The notes below the pieces were generated by a model that saw nothing but the letters and a program-made list of their open reading frames with translations, ran no database searches and had not been told where the DNA came from. Source: Celeribacter ethanolicus (GTDB lineage: Bacteria > Pseudomonadota > Alphaproteobacteria > Rhodobacterales > Rhodobacteraceae). From it: a stretch of DNA of 64,000 nucleotides. Numbering within the stretch: position 1 is the stretch's first letter; the number at the start of each line of letters is the position of its first letter. The translations under genes were made by a program, and so were the position numbers. Shown here one piece after another: positions 8,035-17,078 of the stretch. Location: NCBI RefSeq assembly GCF_001550095.1, contig NZ_LRUC01000003.1:1-64000 (forward strand), read 5' to 3'.

Positions 8035-9092
8035 GCACGATCCAAACTCACCCCTCCCATCCCGTGCGCCCGGATTGGCTCTGGCATCTGGGCGTCGCGG
8101 CTTTTGTCGTGTGTTGGTGGCTGATCTATCACCGGCTGCAACCGCTGGCCGACTGGCTCACCGCGCAGCTCCCGGTCGAACGCCACAGCCATACGGGCGA
8201 GGCCATCGCCTTTTTCCTCTATGACGTGCCGAAAGTGATGATGCTCCTGACGCTCATCGTCTTTGCCATGGGCGTCGTGCGCAGTTTCTTCTCGCCCGAG
8301 AAAACCCGCGCGCTCCTCTCCGGCAAACGCGAGGGCGTCGGCAATGTGCTCTCTGCCGGCCTCGGTATTTTGACGCCCTTCTGTTCCTGCTCCGCCGTGC
8401 CGCTGTTCATTGGCTTCGTCTCTGCGGGGGTGCCTCTGGGCGTCACCTTTTCCTTCCTGATCGCCGCCCCCATGGTCAACGAGGTGGCGCTGGTCCTGCT
8501 GTTCGGCCTCGTCGGCTGGCAGGTGGCGGCAACCTATCTGGCCTTCGGTCTCGGCATCGCCGTGGTTGCGGGCTTCGTCATCGGCAAGCTCAATCTCGAA
8601 GGCTGGTTGCAGGACTGGGTGCGCGACATCCATTCCGGGGCAGGGGCCGTTGACATGCCAGAGGGTGAGCGCCTGACCATGGTCGACCGCTACCGGCTTG
8701 GCATCCAGGCCGTGAAAGAGATCTTCGGCAAGGTCTGGGTCTGGATTCTCCTCGGCATCGCCATGGGCGCGCTGATCCACGGCTATGTGCCCGAAGACCT
8801 GATGGTCCGTATCATGGGCGCGGATGCTTGGTGGTCTGTCCCCGCCGCCGTGGTGATGGGCATCCCCATGTACACCAACGCCGCGGGTGTGATCCCCATC
8901 GTCGAGGCACTTCTGGGCAAGGGCGCGGCGCTTGGTACGGTTCTGGCCTTCATGATGAGCGTGATCGCACTCTCGCTGCCCGAAATGATCATCCTCAAAC
9001 AGGTGCTGACCTATCGTCTGATCGCCGTGTTCATCGGCGTCGTCGGCAGTGGCATTCTCGCCGTCGGCTTTCTGTTCAACCTGATCTTCTGA
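8031..9092 (+). CDS. ArsP_1-type permease (DUF318)
   Basis: A 353-residue integral membrane protein with about eight to ten hydrophobic segments and the conserved block LTPFCSCSAVPLFIGF, whose cysteines mark the PF03773 permease family. Members such as ArsP export trivalent organoarsenicals; others have been linked to thiosulfate or redox functions. The second half repeats the fold with MGIPMYTNAAGVIP. The gene starts inside the arsR stop codon and is followed 10 bp later by a thioredoxin-like gene. This arsR-permease-thioredoxin order is a recurring arrangement. I infer efflux of an arsenic compound; the exact substrate is not shown by the sequence. Confidence 0.88.
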   Translation: MSTIQTHPSHPVRPDWLWHLGVAAFVVCWWLIYHRLQPLADWLTAQLPVERHSHTGEAIAFFLYDVPKVMMLLTLIVFAMGVVRSFFSPEKTRALLSGKREGVGNVLSAGLGILTPFCSCSAVPLFIGFVSAGVPLGVTFSFLIAAPMVNEVALVLLFGLVGWQVAATYLAFGLGIAVVAGFVIGKLNLEGWLQDWVRDIHSGAGAVDMPEGERLTMVDRYRLGIQAVKEIFGKVWVWILLGIAMGALIHGYVPEDLMVRIMGADAWWSVPAAVVMGIPMYTNAAGVIPIVEALLGKGAALGTVLAFMMSVIALSLPEMIILKQVLTYRLIAVFIGVVGSGILAVGFLFNLIF

Positions 9093-9102
9093 AAGGAGAC
9101 AT

Positions 9103-9342
9103 ATGATGACAACCGTCAAAGTCTACGGCCCCGGCTGCAAACGCTGTGAAACCACCGCCGAAATGGTGCGCGAGGCCGCCGCAAAGCTCGGTCTTGAGGT
9201 CGAGGTGGAAAAAGTCACCGATCCGAAATCCATCGCCATGGCGGGCGTGATGTCCACCCCCGGCATTTCCATCGACGGCAAGCTGGTGCATGCGGGCGGC
9301 CTGCCGGATAAGGCGAAACTCGAAACCTGGCTCTCGGCCTGA
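9103..9342 (+). CDS. Small thioredoxin-fold redox protein
   Basis: A 79-residue protein of the redox-active disulfide family (TM0996/MTH895-like thioredoxin_3). It has a CKRC active site at about residues 13-16 (GPGCKRCETT) and the cis-proline segment MSTPGISIDG. It is cytoplasmic, with no signal peptide. AAGGAG lies 7 bases upstream; the start could be either of two adjacent ATGs. As the last gene of the arsR-permease operon it may supply electrons or thiols for handling the permease substrate. Confidence 0.88.
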   Translation: MMTTVKVYGPGCKRCETTAEMVREAAAKLGLEVEVEKVTDPKSIAMAGVMSTPGISIDGKLVHAGGLPDKAKLETWLSA

Positions 9343-9401
9343 TCCGGTTTCCGTGGAAAAATACTCCCGCCGTCGGCAAGCGCCCGATAAGGGCGCTTCA
9401 A

Positions 9402-9449
9402 ATTGTGCCCGACAAAAGTCCGACACAAATCCGACGCTTTGCCGACAGT
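9402..9449 (-). repeat. 11-bp tandem repeat array, copy 1
   Basis: On the minus strand four units follow one another at 11-bp spacing, each starting GTCGG: GTCGGCAAAGC, GTCGGATTTGT, GTCGGACTTTT and GTCGGGCACAA. A 27-base core (9409-9435) is identical, in inverted orientation, to 31666-31692. The array lies between the converging thioredoxin-like and response-regulator genes. Function unknown. Confidence 0.75.
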
Positions 9450-9474
9450 CAAAAACAGGGGGGCAGAACCGCCC

Positions 9475-10122
9475 TCAGAACCGCCCTGTCCCCTGCAATA
9501 CCCCATGCTCCATCGCATAGCGCGTCAGGCCCGCGGTCGAGGAAATCCCCAGCTTGCGCTTGATGTTCTTGCGATGGGTCTCGACCGTGCGCACGGAAAT
9601 ATCCAGCGCGGCAGCCACGTCCTTGTTGGATTTGCCCTGCGCCAGTTCCAGAAGGATCGTCGTCTCCCGATCCGTCAGAGGCTCCCGCCCGTCGCGAATT
9701 TTCGTTGGTTTTATAGCGGCTTGCGCGCCGTCGCACAGGTATTTCTCGCCCCGCATCACCGCGTCGATGGCGTCTTTCACTGCCTCGGTCGGTACGTCCT
9801 TCAAAACATAGCCCTTGGCGCCGTGGCTGAGTGCCGCGCCGATATATTCCGGGCCGTCATGCATCGACAGGATGAGGATGCGCGTCTCCGGGCGGCGCTC
9901 CAGCAACAATTCGGTCGCCGTCAGCCCGCCCATCTGGGGCATATTCAGATCCATTAACACAACATCCGGTGCCAACGCCTCCACCCGATCCACCGCTTCC
10001 CGCCCATTGCACAGCGTTCCGACCACTTCGAGATCATCGAAGGTTTCCAGAAGCGCGCGGATGCCCTCGGCCACCATCGGGTGGTCGTCGACAATCAAAA
10101 CGCGAGTCGGTGTCGTCGTCAT
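9475..10122 (-). CDS. NarL/FixJ-type response regulator
   Basis: A 215-residue two-component regulator. The receiver domain (about residues 5-120) has the acidic pair VDDHP, the phosphorylatable aspartate D58 in VVLMDLNMP and the lysine of YVLKDVP. The C-terminal LuxR-type helix-turn-helix reads LTDRETTILLELAQGKSNKD through VRTVETHRKNIKRKL. Its start overlaps the end of the histidine kinase gene by 4 bp (ATGA), so they form one operon. A likely target is the TRAP operon whose promoter lies beside the kinase gene. Confidence 0.95.
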   Translation of the reverse strand: MTTTPTRVLIVDDHPMVAEGIRALLETFDDLEVVGTLCNGREAVDRVEALAPDVVLMDLNMPQMGGLTATELLLERRPETRILILSMHDGPEYIGAALSHGAKGYVLKDVPTEAVKDAIDAVMRGEKYLCDGAQAAIKPTKIRDGREPLTDRETTILLELAQGKSNKDVAAALDISVRTVETHRKNIKRKLGISSTAGLTRYAMEHGVLQGTGRF

Positions 10123-11537
10123 CTGGCACTTCCTATTGGAGATGGCGGGCGACCGGAGGTCGCGGGCGGAAGGATATGCTTCAACGGTACGGTTGCGTCA
10201 ATGGCGGTGCCGGGGTGCAGCGGTGTGATGGTCAGGCGCCCGTCGAGCTGCTCCATGCGCTCCGCCATGTTTCGAAGCCCCAGTCCCCGCCCGCGTTTGC
10301 CCACATCCAAGGGGTCGAAGCCCCGACCGTTGTCGCAAATCAGAAGCGTCGCGCCCGTGCGGTGCCCCGCGAGTTTCATTGTGACTTCCGTGGCTTGCGC
10401 GTGGCGCTCAATGTTGGTCAGCGCCTCCTGCGCGATGCGGAACAGGGCAATCCGCGCCTCCTCGTCGAGCCGGTTGCGAAACACCACGGTCTCCAGCTCG
10501 GTCCTGATGCCGGTGCGGGCCTCGAACTCTTCCGTCAGCGATTTGAGCGCCGGGCCAAGCCCCAGATCGTCGAGAATGCCGGGGCGCAGGTCGCGCGAGA
10601 TGCGCCGCACCTCACCGATCGCACCGCCCAGCATCTCTACGCCCCGGTCAAGGCTCGCAGGCGCTTTCGGATCGCCCGCGTTGAGCTGCCGCCGTGCGAG
10701 TTCCAAAGCATAGCGCACCCCGACCAGGATCTGGCTGATCCCGTCATGCAACTCGCGCGCCACCCGTCCGCGTTCCTCCTCCTGCGTGTCGAAAATCCGT
10801 TGGGTGAGTTTCTTCAACTTGCCATCCGCCAGCCGCCGTTCGCGAATGGTGATCGTCAGCCCGGACATGAACACCAGAAGCACCGCCGCCATGGTGATCG
10901 CGCCGATATAGCCGAAGGTGCGGGTCACCCGCGTCTCCACCTCGGCGCGGGCTGCGGCGACGGAGCGCAGCACGTCGTCGATGAACACGCCGGTGCCGAT
11001 CGCCCATTGCCAGTCCTGCAAGCCGATGACATAGCTCATCATTTGCGCGTCCTCGCCGGTCGAGGGCTTGGGCCAGAGATAGGAATGATAGCCGCCGCCC
11101 TGACGCGCCAGCCGGATCAGCTCGTCGGTGATGGGCGTGCCGGCACTGTCGGTCATCCCGGCCCAGTTGCGGGTGATCAGCCGGGTGTCGCGCGGCGCCA
11201 CGAGGTTGGTGCCGTCATAGGTGTAGACAAAGAAATACCCGTCCGTGCCATAGGTCATCGCCGCGAGAATTTGCGTGACCCGCAGCTTGGCGTCTTCATC
11301 ATCGGGCGGCGCGGGGCTGTATTCCGTGGTGATCGAATTGCGCGCGAGTTGCAGGTAGTTCTGCAACTCCTGTCGCTTGGCGGAAAGAATTTGGTCTTCA
11401 AGCTCGGCGATTTCCCGTTCGGCCATGGTCCGCGACTGGTGTGCGACCACAAGCGCGATTGCCGCCACCGAGAGGATCAGTGGCAACGTGGCAAGCAGGA
11501 AGAGCTTGCGTGCATAGGTCAGTTCGGGGAGCGGCAA
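10119..11537 (-). CDS. Cache-domain sensor histidine kinase (HisKA_3)
   Basis: A 472-residue membrane sensor kinase. A transmembrane helix at about residues 11-33, an extracytoplasmic Cache-type domain (about 34-205, with GTDGYFFVYTYDGTNLVAP and WQWAIGTGVFIDD) and a second helix at about 208-230 precede the kinase core. The phospho-accepting histidine is H264 in RVARELHDGISQ, typical of HisKA_3 kinases paired with NarL-type regulators. The ATPase domain shows CDNGRGFDP and GRGLGLRNMAERM. Cache domains bind small organic ligands such as carboxylates. With a divergent TRAP operon next door, I infer that the kinase senses the transported compound. Confidence 0.93.
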   Translation of the reverse strand: MPLPELTYARKLFLLATLPLILSVAAIALVVAHQSRTMAEREIAELEDQILSAKRQELQNYLQLARNSITTEYSPAPPDDEDAKLRVTQILAAMTYGTDGYFFVYTYDGTNLVAPRDTRLITRNWAGMTDSAGTPITDELIRLARQGGGYHSYLWPKPSTGEDAQMMSYVIGLQDWQWAIGTGVFIDDVLRSVAAARAEVETRVTRTFGYIGAITMAAVLLVFMSGLTITIRERRLADGKLKKLTQRIFDTQEEERGRVARELHDGISQILVGVRYALELARRQLNAGDPKAPASLDRGVEMLGGAIGEVRRISRDLRPGILDDLGLGPALKSLTEEFEARTGIRTELETVVFRNRLDEEARIALFRIAQEALTNIERHAQATEVTMKLAGHRTGATLLICDNGRGFDPLDVGKRGRGLGLRNMAERMEQLDGRLTITPLHPGTAIDATVPLKHILPPATSGRPPSPIGSAR

Positions 11538-11880
11538 GGCGATGAGGCAGGTCCTTCGGTGATCTTCTGTTGGCCCGGTCGCAGGATAACGTGCCGGGGG
11601 AGAGCGTCAATTCCACGAATTTTTCTGCTGCGCGGCATGAAAATTACGAATTTACAGTGCCGGAAGTCACAAAAAATCCCGGACTGCGTAGTGTTGGGTA
11701 TTTCAACACCGCCTCACCGCCGATAACGTTAACATCACGATTTGTTCGGTTTGTCCGTGAAGGACCCGCCATGTCCGGTTGCAAGCGCGCCTTTCGCGCC
11801 ACTTGCCGGGAGGAAACATGCGCAGGGAAGGGGCCGGACAGACTGCCATCGCCATAGACAATCTTGGGAGGACTTACTCT
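11538..11880. promoter_or_regulatory. Divergent control region of kinase operon and TRAP operon
   Basis: 343 bp without a convincing gene. It contains the perfect inverted repeat GTGTTG-N7-CAACAC (11692-11710), a candidate site for the adjacent NarL-type regulator. An imperfect GC-rich hairpin lies at about 11772-11807, and a strong ribosome site GGGAGG is seen at 11868-11873. No clear -35/-10 pair stands out. Confidence 0.5.
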
Positions 11881-12978
11881 ATGGACCGCCGTTCTTTTCT
11901 GAAAACCTCTGCTCTGGGGGGCGCAACCGCTGCGGCCGCATCGACGCTGGCCGCACCGATGTATGCGCAGGGCAAGCGCACGTTGACCATGGTCACCACC
12001 TGGCCGCGCGGTCTGGCGGGGGTTTGGGATTCCGTCGAACGTTTCGCCGCCAATGTCGATGCGCTGACCGATGGCCAGCTCACCATCGACGCGAAAGCCG
12101 CAGGTGAACTCGTCGGCGGGCTTGAGGTGTTCGACGCCGTGACCGCCGGTCAGGCCGATATGTACCATGGCTGCGAATATTACTTCACCGGCCAACATCC
12201 GGCACTGGCCTATTTCACCACCGTGCCTTTCGGCATGACCGCGCCGGAGATGATGGTGTGGTACTATTCCATGGGCGGCATGGAGCTGCACCACAAGCTG
12301 GGCGAAATCTTCGGCCTCAAGGGCTTCATCGCTGGCCAGACCGGCGGGCAGGGTGGCGGCTGGTTCCGCAAGGAGATCAAATCGCCCTCCGATTTTCAGG
12401 GCCTCAAGTTCCGCATGCCGGGTCTCGGCGGCGAGACCGTGTCGAAGCTTGGCGCCTCCGTGCAGGTGCTGCCGGGCGGTGAGATCTATCAGGCGCTGTC
12501 CTCCGGCGCGCTCGACGGCACCGAATGGATCGGCCCGTGGTCTGATGAGAAGCTCGGCCTGCAAGAGGTCTGTGACTTCTACTATCCGGCGGGCTTCCAC
12601 GAACCGGGCGCGGCGCTTTGCGTGACCACGAACCTCGAAGTGTTCGAAAGCCTGAGCCCGATGCAGCAAAAGGTCATCGAACTGGCCACGGGCGAGTGTC
12701 ACCAGCACAATTATGCGCTCTTCGTGGCCAACAACGGTCCGGCGCTGCAAAGGCTCATTCAGGGCGGTACCCAGCTCAAGGAATTCTCCGACGATGTCTG
12801 GACCGCCTTCGGCATGGCCGCCAAGGAAGTGCTCGATGGCTACATGGGCGACGAGATCTTTGCCGAGATCCGCACCCAGTACGAGGCCTCCATGGCGGCG
12901 ACCTCGGCCTGGATCGGGCGGTCGGACGGCAACTACACTCCGCAGCGCGACCGCGTGATGGCGGCAACCGCGGAGTAA
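11881..12978 (+). CDS. TRAP transporter substrate-binding protein (DctP/TakP type), operon copy
   Basis: A 365-residue periplasmic receptor, collinear with the paralogue at 6490-7584 and alike along its whole length, including the signal region MDRRSFLKTSALGG with the twin arginines. Ligand-domain blocks include TTWPRGLAGVWDSVERF, AGELVGGLEVFDAV, GGWFRKEI and DGTEWIGPWSDE. It heads the operon with the small and large permease genes. A terminator in the 175-bp gap after it would let the receptor be made in excess over the membrane subunits. Ligand unknown; TakP-like receptors bind organic acids. The start follows GGGAGGACTTACTCT. Confidence 0.95.
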   Translation: MDRRSFLKTSALGGATAAAASTLAAPMYAQGKRTLTMVTTWPRGLAGVWDSVERFAANVDALTDGQLTIDAKAAGELVGGLEVFDAVTAGQADMYHGCEYYFTGQHPALAYFTTVPFGMTAPEMMVWYYSMGGMELHHKLGEIFGLKGFIAGQTGGQGGGWFRKEIKSPSDFQGLKFRMPGLGGETVSKLGASVQVLPGGEIYQALSSGALDGTEWIGPWSDEKLGLQEVCDFYYPAGFHEPGAALCVTTNLEVFESLSPMQQKVIELATGECHQHNYALFVANNGPALQRLIQGGTQLKEFSDDVWTAFGMAAKEVLDGYMGDEIFAEIRTQYEASMAATSAWIGRSDGNYTPQRDRVMAATAE

Positions 12979-13004
12979 GCCGTGAAAACGGGATAAAAAA
13001 CGGG

Positions 13005-13034
13005 AAATGCGCGCGGTTTTCGCGCGCATTTTTG
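13005..13034 (+). terminator. Intra-operon terminator between TRAP receptor and membrane subunits
   Basis: AAATGCGCGCG (13005-13015) pairs perfectly with CGCGCGCATTT (13021-13031) around a GTTTT loop, followed by TT. Partial read-through here would give high receptor and low permease expression. Confidence 0.85.
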
Positions 13035-13153
13035 GCTCCGGGCGTTGCTCATCCGGGGCGAGGGGCGTAAAGCGGCCCGACAGATGTAAAATCACCGGAA
13101 TAATATCACTGGGAACGGCTCCTCAACGCAGGAGCCGGGAAGGGGACAACAAT

Positions 13154-14083
13154 ATGGAAGAACAGAGCGGCGGGTCGTTCCTCGGCGCCGTGGTGGACGG
13201 GATCGTGAGCCTTTTCGTCAACCTCGGGCTCGGGTTCTGGCACATCATCTACGCGATCAGCCACCCGAGCCTCTGGCTCGACTGGTCGGACAAGGAAAGC
13301 CTTTTGCGCTTCGTCTATTACGGCGGGTCGAAAGAGCTTTTGTTCGTGTTTTTCGATGTGGTGATCGTGATCACCCTCGTGGGTTTTTTCTATCGGCCGT
13401 TCCTCTGGGCGCTGGTGCGTGGGCTTGAGAAAATCGCCAACACCACGGGCCGGATCGCGGCCTGGGCCGGTCTTCTGATGGTGCTGCAACAGATCATGGT
13501 CGTTTTCCTGCAATCGGTGTTCCGTCAAGGCGAGATCACGATTTCCCCTTTCGGTGGCGGGTTCACCCAATCGGTCGGCTGGTTCGCCGAGAGCCTCAAG
13601 TTTGAGAATGCCCTCGTGGTCGCGCTCTGTGTCTCCTACGCCTTCGTGCAGGGGTCCCATGTGCGGGTCGATCTGGTCTATGCGGGCGTCAAGCACCGCA
13701 CCAAACGCGCCATCGACATGTTCGGCTCGCTGTTCTTCATGCTGCCGGTGGCTTTGCTGACCTGGATGTACGCCTGGTTCTTCCTCTGGCGGCACCTGAT
13801 CACACCGAAGGTCTCGGCCTCCGATGCGCTCGACCGGATGCTGATGAAGGCCCGGATCGTGAAATGGAACGTCGAGACGATCTCCTTCTCCGCGAATGGG
13901 TTCAACGGCTATTTCCTGTTCAAGATCCTGATGTTGTGCTTCCTCGCTCTGGTGATCCTTCAGGCGCTCGCGTTCTTCTACCGCTCCTTCCTCGAATTCG
14001 TGGAGGGCGAGGAAAGCGCCGGGAAATATCGTGACCAAGACAGCCTCGGCGAAGGCGAAGAAGCCTACGAAGGCGCACTCTGA
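13154..14083 (+). CDS. TRAP transporter small permease subunit (DctQ type)
   Basis: A 309-residue inner-membrane subunit with several hydrophobic segments (for example LFVFFDVVIVITLVGFFY, ALVVALCVSYAFVQGSH and MFGSLFFMLPVALLTWMYAW). The block GSHVRVDLVY is the usual DctQ signature. Most DctQ proteins are 160-200 residues, so this one is long; extra N-terminal helices account for it. ATG 13154 follows AAGGGGACAACAAT; the open frame extends upstream through the terminator and is not used. It lies 18 bp before the large permease gene and would form the DctQM complex. Confidence 0.9.
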   Translation: MEEQSGGSFLGAVVDGIVSLFVNLGLGFWHIIYAISHPSLWLDWSDKESLLRFVYYGGSKELLFVFFDVVIVITLVGFFYRPFLWALVRGLEKIANTTGRIAAWAGLLMVLQQIMVVFLQSVFRQGEITISPFGGGFTQSVGWFAESLKFENALVVALCVSYAFVQGSHVRVDLVYAGVKHRTKRAIDMFGSLFFMLPVALLTWMYAWFFLWRHLITPKVSASDALDRMLMKARIVKWNVETISFSANGFNGYFLFKILMLCFLALVILQALAFFYRSFLEFVEGEESAGKYRDQDSLGEGEEAYEGAL

Positions 14084-14101
14084 GAATAAGGCGGATCAGA
14101 T

Positions 14102-16456
14102 ATGTTTTTCGGACTTGATGGCGTAGAAATCGGCCTCATCATCGTATTCCTCTGCCTGTTCGGCGGTATCCTCACCGGCTTCCCGGTGGCCTTTGCCATC
14201 GGTGGTGCGGGGCTCATGTCCTTCGGGATCATCGCAGCCTTGGACAGCGCGGGCATCCTCGTCCATGAGGCGCTCGACACCGGCTCGCAGGCCTACCGCG
14301 ATCTGGTGAACGGAGGCGTGAACCCCAATATGATCTCGCATTTCCGATACCCGGATTTGCCAACGGTCTCGGAATCCCTGTTCCCCGGCGGCTGGGAGCA
14401 GGCGGTGGATCGCAACCTGTCCTTTATCGTCAACCGGATGAACGAACGCGTCTTCGCGGGCGCCTCCATCGAGACGCTGCTCGCCGTTCTGATGTTCGTG
14501 ATGATGGGGATCGTTTTGGAACGCTCCAAGATCGCCAACGATCTCCTGACCACCATGGCCCGTGTCTTCGGTCCGCTTCCGGGCGGTCTGGCGGTTTCCG
14601 TGGTGATCGTGGGCGCGTTCCTCGCGGCCTCCACCGGCATCGTGGGCGCGACCGTGGTGACCATGGGCCTTTTGTCCCTGCCGACCATGTTGCGTCACGG
14701 CTATTCGCCACAGCTCGCCACCGGTGTCATCGCCGCCTCCGGCACCTTGGGCCAGATCATTCCGCCCTCCATCGTCATCGTGCTTCTGGGCACGCTCGCG
14801 GGGGACATCTATTCCGCCGCTCAGGAAGCCCGCGCGCAGGCGGTCGGTTGTTCCGATGCGCTGACCTATCTTGGCGAGCCTGCCGTGGTCTCCGTCGGCA
14901 CGCTGTTCCAGGCCGCGATGCTGCCGGGCGTGTTCCTTGCCGGTCTTTATGCGCTCTATGCCTTCGGTTTTGCCATGTTCAACCCGCACAAGGCGCCGCC
15001 GGTGCATCTCGAACACACGAACCATGAGACCATGACCCGTCGCGACGGGCTTTTGTGGATGGTGGCCGTGCCGGTGCTGCTGATCGGGGGCGCGGTGTTC
15101 TCCGGCCAGTTCGGCCTCTCCGGTTCGCAGAACATCCATGTCGCCGAATTCACCGAGGCGGGCGCAACCGCGTCTCTGCGCACCAATGTGTCTGCGCAAT
15201 GTGAGACGGCGATGATCGAGCTGCATGGCCAGAGCGCCTGGGACAAGGCCGTGGCCGAGCAGGCCGCGATCGAAGCCTCGGGCGGGGCGCAGCAATCGGT
15301 GCAGCGCACGCCGGAGCAGATCGAACAGCTTACCGTCGAGGCCATCGCCAATGCGCCCAAACTCGGCACCGGTCTTCTGACCGTGATGGTGATGCTGGCG
15401 ATCACGCTGGCCTTCGGGCGCGGTGTGGCGCCGCTCGCGAACCCGGCGCCGCTTTTGATCGGCGCGGGCGGGATCGTCGCCGCGCTGCTGCTCGACGCGC
15501 TCCTCGTTGGGCCGCAGACCTCTTCGGGTACCGCCTTCGCGATCTACTTCATCCCGTTCATTGCGCTGGCCTACGGGCTCAAGGACGCGGCGAAGCATCT
15601 GTCGAAGAACGAGTTGTTCCGCGTGGTCTTCCCGCCGCTGGTGCTGATCGTCGCCGTGCTCGGCTCGATCCTCGGCGGTGTGACCAACCCGACGCCAGCG
15701 GCCGGTCTTGGGGCCGGGGGGGCGCTTTTGCTCGCCGCCTATCGCAAGCTCGCCGATCACAAGAAGCCGGGCAAGATAATCCTCGGGGCGGCCTTTGCCA
15801 TCGTCGTGATGCTTTTGATTGGCGGCAACTTCGACCTGCGTCTGGGCCGGGGCAATGTGCCGTTTGAGGATTGGGCCGCCTATCTCGTCGCACTCGGCGC
15901 CTATTACTACGCGATGTTCGGCATTCTCTATGCTTGCTGGGTGCTGTTCTCCGACGGCACTCTGGGCATCGTGGTGCGTGAAACGGCCAAGGTCACGTCG
16001 ATGGTCTTCACCATCCTGATCGGTTCGCAATTGCTGAACCTCGTGGTGATCTCCTTCGGCGGCGAGCATTACATCCAGAGCTTCCTGCGCAGCTTCGACA
16101 ACGAGTTCACGGTGTTCCTGCTGGTGATGCTGGTGCTCTTCGTGCTGGGCTTCGTGCTCGATTTCCTCGAGATCATCTACATCGTCGTGCCCATCGTCGG
16201 TCCGGTGATCTACGGCGGGACGATGGATCCGAAATGGGTGACGATCATGATCGCGGTGAACCTCCAGACCTCCTTCCTGACCCCGCCCTTCGGCTTCGCG
16301 CTGTTCTACCTGCGCGGTGTGGCGCCGGCGTCGGTCACCACCGGGCATATCTACAAGGGCATCATCCCCTTCGTGCTCATTCAGGTGCTGGGCCTCGGGA
16401 TCCTCTGGACTTTCCCGGACATCGTCACCATCGTGCCGAACCTTTTGTCGAAATAG
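14102..16456 (+). CDS. TRAP transporter large permease subunit (DctM type), extended form
   Basis: A 784-residue membrane protein that uses the sodium gradient to import the ligand delivered by the receptor. Typical DctM motifs are present, such as GIVGATVVTMGLLSLPTM, SGTLGQIIPPSIV and LQTSFLTPPFGFALFYLRG at the C-terminus. Usual DctM length is about 425-450. Here a hydrophilic insert of about 60 residues (around 60-115) and a long central block (about 305-600) with additional hydrophobic segments separate the two halves. The frame is open throughout, so this is not a frameshift. It ends the operon. Confidence 0.9.
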   Translation: MFFGLDGVEIGLIIVFLCLFGGILTGFPVAFAIGGAGLMSFGIIAALDSAGILVHEALDTGSQAYRDLVNGGVNPNMISHFRYPDLPTVSESLFPGGWEQAVDRNLSFIVNRMNERVFAGASIETLLAVLMFVMMGIVLERSKIANDLLTTMARVFGPLPGGLAVSVVIVGAFLAASTGIVGATVVTMGLLSLPTMLRHGYSPQLATGVIAASGTLGQIIPPSIVIVLLGTLAGDIYSAAQEARAQAVGCSDALTYLGEPAVVSVGTLFQAAMLPGVFLAGLYALYAFGFAMFNPHKAPPVHLEHTNHETMTRRDGLLWMVAVPVLLIGGAVFSGQFGLSGSQNIHVAEFTEAGATASLRTNVSAQCETAMIELHGQSAWDKAVAEQAAIEASGGAQQSVQRTPEQIEQLTVEAIANAPKLGTGLLTVMVMLAITLAFGRGVAPLANPAPLLIGAGGIVAALLLDALLVGPQTSSGTAFAIYFIPFIALAYGLKDAAKHLSKNELFRVVFPPLVLIVAVLGSILGGVTNPTPAAGLGAGGALLLAAYRKLADHKKPGKIILGAAFAIVVMLLIGGNFDLRLGRGNVPFEDWAAYLVALGAYYYAMFGILYACWVLFSDGTLGIVVRETAKVTSMVFTILIGSQLLNLVVISFGGEHYIQSFLRSFDNEFTVFLLVMLVLFVLGFVLDFLEIIYIVVPIVGPVIYGGTMDPKWVTIMIAVNLQTSFLTPPFGFALFYLRGVAPASVTTGHIYKGIIPFVLIQVLGLGILWTFPDIVTIVPNLLSK

Positions 16457-16491
16457 GCAAACCGCTCAGAAAACAGACCCGGAAAAAGACA

Positions 16492-16520
16492 AAGCCTCGC
16501 CTCTTCGGCGGGGCTTTTCT
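16492..16520 (+). terminator. Terminator of the TRAP operon
   Basis: AAGCCTCGCC (16492-16501) pairs with GGCGGGGCTT (16507-16516) with one wobble pair, loop TCTTC, then TTCTT. Confidence 0.88.
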
Positions 16521-16607
16521 TATGGGCAAAAGAATCCCTTGCGTTGTGACTAATGTCTTATAAAAAGACTAGGGTATTTAATCGCAGCCCCGCAAAGGAG
16601 CCCGAAC

Positions 16608-17054
16608 ATGTCTTTCCAGTCTGCCCGTGCCATCGACCAATTGAGTGAAGACGCCCGCGATGGGGCGCAACCGGTGGGGAAACTGTCGCAGCTCAACGAG
16701 CAGGGGCGTATGGTTGTCACCCTGTTTCGCGGTTCGAACGCGTTGCGAGAGGGCAGTGACATGGGGCGCATCTTCGACCAGATGATGCTGGTGTTCCAGC
16801 GTCACGCCCGCCGCCCTCTGGTGCATCACGGGATGAGCTGCGATTGCCTCGGTGCGGATGAGGCGGTGCTGGCACAATTCGTCCGCCACGCTGCGCGGGG
16901 CCAACGCGAGGATGCCTGTCTCATGGCGATGCTTTTGGTCCGCGCCGATGTCGCCCCGCTGGCGGTATCGCTGGCCGAGCAACTGGGTCTCTTGATCGAT
17001 GCCACGCTGCGCACCGACCCGCGCGCGATGATGGGGACAGTGAAGGTGCATTGA
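16608..17054 (+). CDS. Conserved hypothetical protein
   Basis: 148 residues, soluble, mostly helical, not assigned to any function by me. A CDC pair sits in HGMSCDCLGADEAVLAQFVRH and a second cysteine follows in the segment EDACLMAM, so metal or thiol chemistry is possible but unproven. AAGGAG lies 8 bases before the ATG, and coding bias matches the chromosome. The upstream region contains the short inverted repeat GTCTT-ATAAA-AAGAC (16555-16569), possibly an operator. The gene stands alone and converges with bpt. Confidence 0.7.
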   Translation: MSFQSARAIDQLSEDARDGAQPVGKLSQLNEQGRMVVTLFRGSNALREGSDMGRIFDQMMLVFQRHARRPLVHHGMSCDCLGADEAVLAQFVRHAARGQREDACLMAMLLVRADVAPLAVSLAEQLGLLIDATLRTDPRAMMGTVKVH

Positions 17055-17078
17055 GGCTTTCGCCAAAGGCAGAATGAC

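Noticed and set aside
9402-9449. CRISPR array
   Set aside because: Units are only 11 bp with no spacers, and no cas gene is in the window.
14096-16348. 750-codon open frame antisense to the TRAP large permease
   Set aside because: Rich in H, R, D, Q as expected from the complement of a membrane protein; no domain is visible.
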